A DNA stretch of 7,498 bases. Origin: Chloroflexota bacterium. GTDB taxonomy: Bacteria; Chloroflexota; Dehalococcoidia; SHYB01. The notes below the pieces were generated by a model. It was not told the DNA's origin, ran no database searches, and saw only the letters and a list, made by a program, of their open reading frames with translations. Below, piece by piece: positions 6,491 through 7,498 of the stretch; position 1 is the stretch's first letter; every line of letters starts with the position of its first letter. The stretch is taken from positions 1-7,498 of the forward strand of contig JACQEE010000108.1 of assembly GCA_016200725.1 (NCBI GenBank), read 5' to 3'. Both the position numbers and the translations under genes were made by a program.

Positions 6491-6650
6491 GCGGGAAGGA
6501 AATCAACCACCATGGCACAACGGCACGGCGAAGAGAAGATATTCACAGATTTGTAGGAGGGAAAGAGAAGGCAACTACAACGGCACAGCGGTGCCAAGAG
6601 GATCTAGATTGTTCGGAAGGGGGAGCGGCAACGGGGGAACGGGGCTTTCG
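6491..6650. other. Intergenic spacer with a 10-base direct repeat
   Basis: This AT-richer stretch separates the crotonase gene from the M24 remnant. ACAACGGCAC occurs at 6517-6526 and again at 6577-6586, exactly 60 bases apart. A small 5-bp hairpin (6582-6586 with 6591-6595) follows. The CCATGGCACAACGGCAC wording recalls the accacagaggcacagag class of environmental repeats, from memory only. No gene or strong terminator is seen. Confidence 0.5.
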
Positions 6651-7217
6651 TCAGGCGAGCGGGCCGTACGGCAGCGTCGATAACCGCTGCGGCGCGGCTT
6701 TGGTGACGAGGACCGTCTCCTTCGCGAGGTAGCCGCCGATGCCTGCTTCCCAGATGTAGGGCTGGAGGACGAGGACCATCCCCGCTTGGAGCGTCATGCG
6801 CGACTCGGCTTCGGCGCCGAGGTCGCTGCCGGCGATGGGCGGCTCGAAGCCGAGGCCGACGGCGTGGGCGACGGGGGCGGGCGGTGTCCAAGACCGTGGT
6901 TCCCTTCGCGAAGCCTCAGGGCGGGCTATCGGCTCACCACGAACGGAAGAGTGAGGCTCAGGGCGAACGGTGTTTTCTGCCGCTTTGCGCAGGTCGGCGG
7001 CGGTACGCCCGGGACGGCACTCTTTGAGCATCGCCTGGTAGGTATCGAGCCAGCGCTTGTGCAAGGAACGTTGCTTGCTATTCGCCTTCGCGGGGGCACA
7101 GAGCCAGGTGCGGCCGACGTCGGACTCGTAGCCGGCATAGAGGACGCCGCAGGTCATCGTGACGAGGTCGCCGGTCTGGACGAGGCGTGCGCTCGAGCGG
7201 TGGTGGATGGGGACACC
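6651..7217 (-). pseudogene. 5'-truncated M24 (creatinase/aminopeptidase P-like) gene
   Basis: The open frame encodes the C-terminal half of a pita-bread fold. Reading from about 7217 it gives VPIHH, then GDLVTMTCG, YAGYESDVGRTW, CRPGRTAADLR, VAHAVGLGFEPPIAGSDLG, LQAGMVLVLQPYIW and AKETVLVT. This matches the M24 order of motifs, but the N-terminal creatinase domain and first helices are missing. The first ATG (7157) lies inside the fold. Upstream the frame runs into repeat DNA and stops at 7331. From that ATG, the metal-ligand positions are Thr2 (Asp expected), Asp13, His98, Gln132 (Glu expected) and Glu147. Two of five ligands are changed, so it was probably not a metallopeptidase even when whole. 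Residues about 63-86 are encoded by an inserted repeat. It is most likely a decayed remnant; a short non-peptidase protein is the alternative. Confidence 0.75.
6903..6970 (-). repeat. In-frame repeat insert within the M24 gene
   Basis: This segment contains two near-copies of GSCTCAGGGCG (6913-6923 and 6955-6965), a CTTCGCGAAG palindrome (6904-6913), and GGCTCACCACGAACGG (6931-6946). These are building blocks typical of dispersed repeats rather than of an M24 gene. On the minus strand it encodes an Arg/Pro/Glu-rich insert between TAADLRKAAE and VAHAVGLG without breaking the frame. Confidence 0.6.
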
Positions 7218-7300
7218 TAACCCCTGCCCCTTCCCTGAAGGGAAGGGGATGCTAGAGAGAAGACCTCCCCAGATTCCCGAGACGAAGACGTCTCGGGAAT
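7218..7300. repeat. Palindromic repeats, composite copy 3 plus a second hairpin
   Basis: CCCCTTCCCT (7227-7236) pairs with AGGGAAGGGG (7239-7248), and GAAGACCTC follows at 7259-7267, as in copies 1 and 2. A second hairpin, ATTCCCGAGACG (7273-7284) with its full complement (7289-7300) around an AAGA loop, comes next. The cluster sits exactly where the M24 coding sequence breaks off and just ahead of the LLM gene. Confidence 0.7.
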
Positions 7301-7333
7301 GACGAGGGAAGGGACGAAAGGTAGGAATCTACG

Positions 7334-7498
7334 ATGGCCAGCCGGTTCCCTATCAAATTCGGCATCCAGACCCCGCCCGAGCAAGCCTCGTGGCCTGAGC
7401 AGGTGCGCATGTGGCGCTTCTGCGAAGACCTCGGCTACGACACGATGTGGTCGTCCGACCACTTCATCCCGGGGACAGGCGCAAATGCTCCGATTGAC
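7334..7498 (+). CDS. Luciferase-like (LLM class) flavin/F420-dependent oxidoreductase, N-terminal part
   Basis: Fifty-five codons are present and the frame is open at the window edge, so the gene is partial at its 3' end. The product begins MASRFPIKFGIQTPPEQ and has the family's first beta strand (IKFGIQT, residues 7-13), an amphipathic helix (about 20-34), and the second strand with GYDTMWSSDHF (34-44). The last is the hallmark G-[FY]-x-x-x-W-x-x-D-H segment of luciferase-like monooxygenases and F420-dependent reductases. Such enzymes are TIM barrels that oxidise or reduce small organic molecules with FMN or F420; which cofactor is used cannot be told from this fragment. The start has a GGTAGGA stretch 7 bases upstream. 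Its upstream region is repeat DNA that replaces the 5' part of the M24 gene. Confidence 0.88.
   Translation, partial: MASRFPIKFGIQTPPEQASWPEQVRMWRFCEDLGYDTMWSSDHFIPGTGANAPID

Noticed and set aside
6786..7220. Plus-strand frame opposite the M24 remnant
   Set aside because: Clear M24 motifs lie on the minus strand in the same interval, and the plus-strand product has no motif.

Overview
The window is GC-rich accessory-type chromosome from a bacterium that I infer, without certainty, to be a Chloroflexota (Dehalococcoidia/SAR202-like) member. Three things point that way. The solute-binding lipoprotein has a long Ala/Thr/Pro linker right after its lipobox cysteine. The neighbourhood mixes crotonase, TPP-enzyme, M24 and luciferase-like oxidoreductase genes. 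The spacers carry a dispersed 20-base motif (CCTTCGACTYCGCTCAGGGC) and C/T-rich hairpins of a kind I associate with such genomes. No rRNA, tRNA, CRISPR array, transposase or phage gene was seen.

Layout. 1-255: spacer with a composite palindromic repeat. 256-837 (+): secreted protein with three copies of a ~37-residue module joined by Pro-rich linkers, function unknown. 867-898: perfect palindrome serving as a shared terminator for convergent genes. 921-2708 (-): family 5 (peptide/nickel-type) ABC substrate-binding lipoprotein without transporter genes beside it. 2709-2942: divergent promoter region. 2943-4400 (+): TPP-dependent acetolactate-synthase-like enzyme that appears to lack about 70 residues at the start of its TPP-binding domain. 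4423-4450: perfect 28-base palindrome. 4464-5276 (+): alpha/beta hydrolase with an intact triad. 5277-5677: repeat-filled spacer. 5678-6490 (+): crotonase-fold protein whose second catalytic Glu position is Ala. 6651-7217 (-): 5'-truncated M24 (creatinase/aminopeptidase P-like) gene with repeat DNA inside its frame. 7218-7310: more palindromic repeats. 7334-end (+): start of a luciferase-like (LLM) oxidoreductase.

How the genes may work together. The TPP enzyme, hydrolase and crotonase lie in the same direction and suggest carboxylate/acyl-CoA catabolism, with the binding protein possibly capturing an organic substrate. Each gene has its own spacer, and hairpins or repeats separate them, so a tight operon is not supported. 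No pathway can be named from the sequence alone.

The points most worth a second look are the shortened TPP enzyme, the three-module secreted protein, the decayed M24 gene with an in-frame repeat, the composite repeat family that sits at gene borders, and the substituted catalytic residues in the crotonase.
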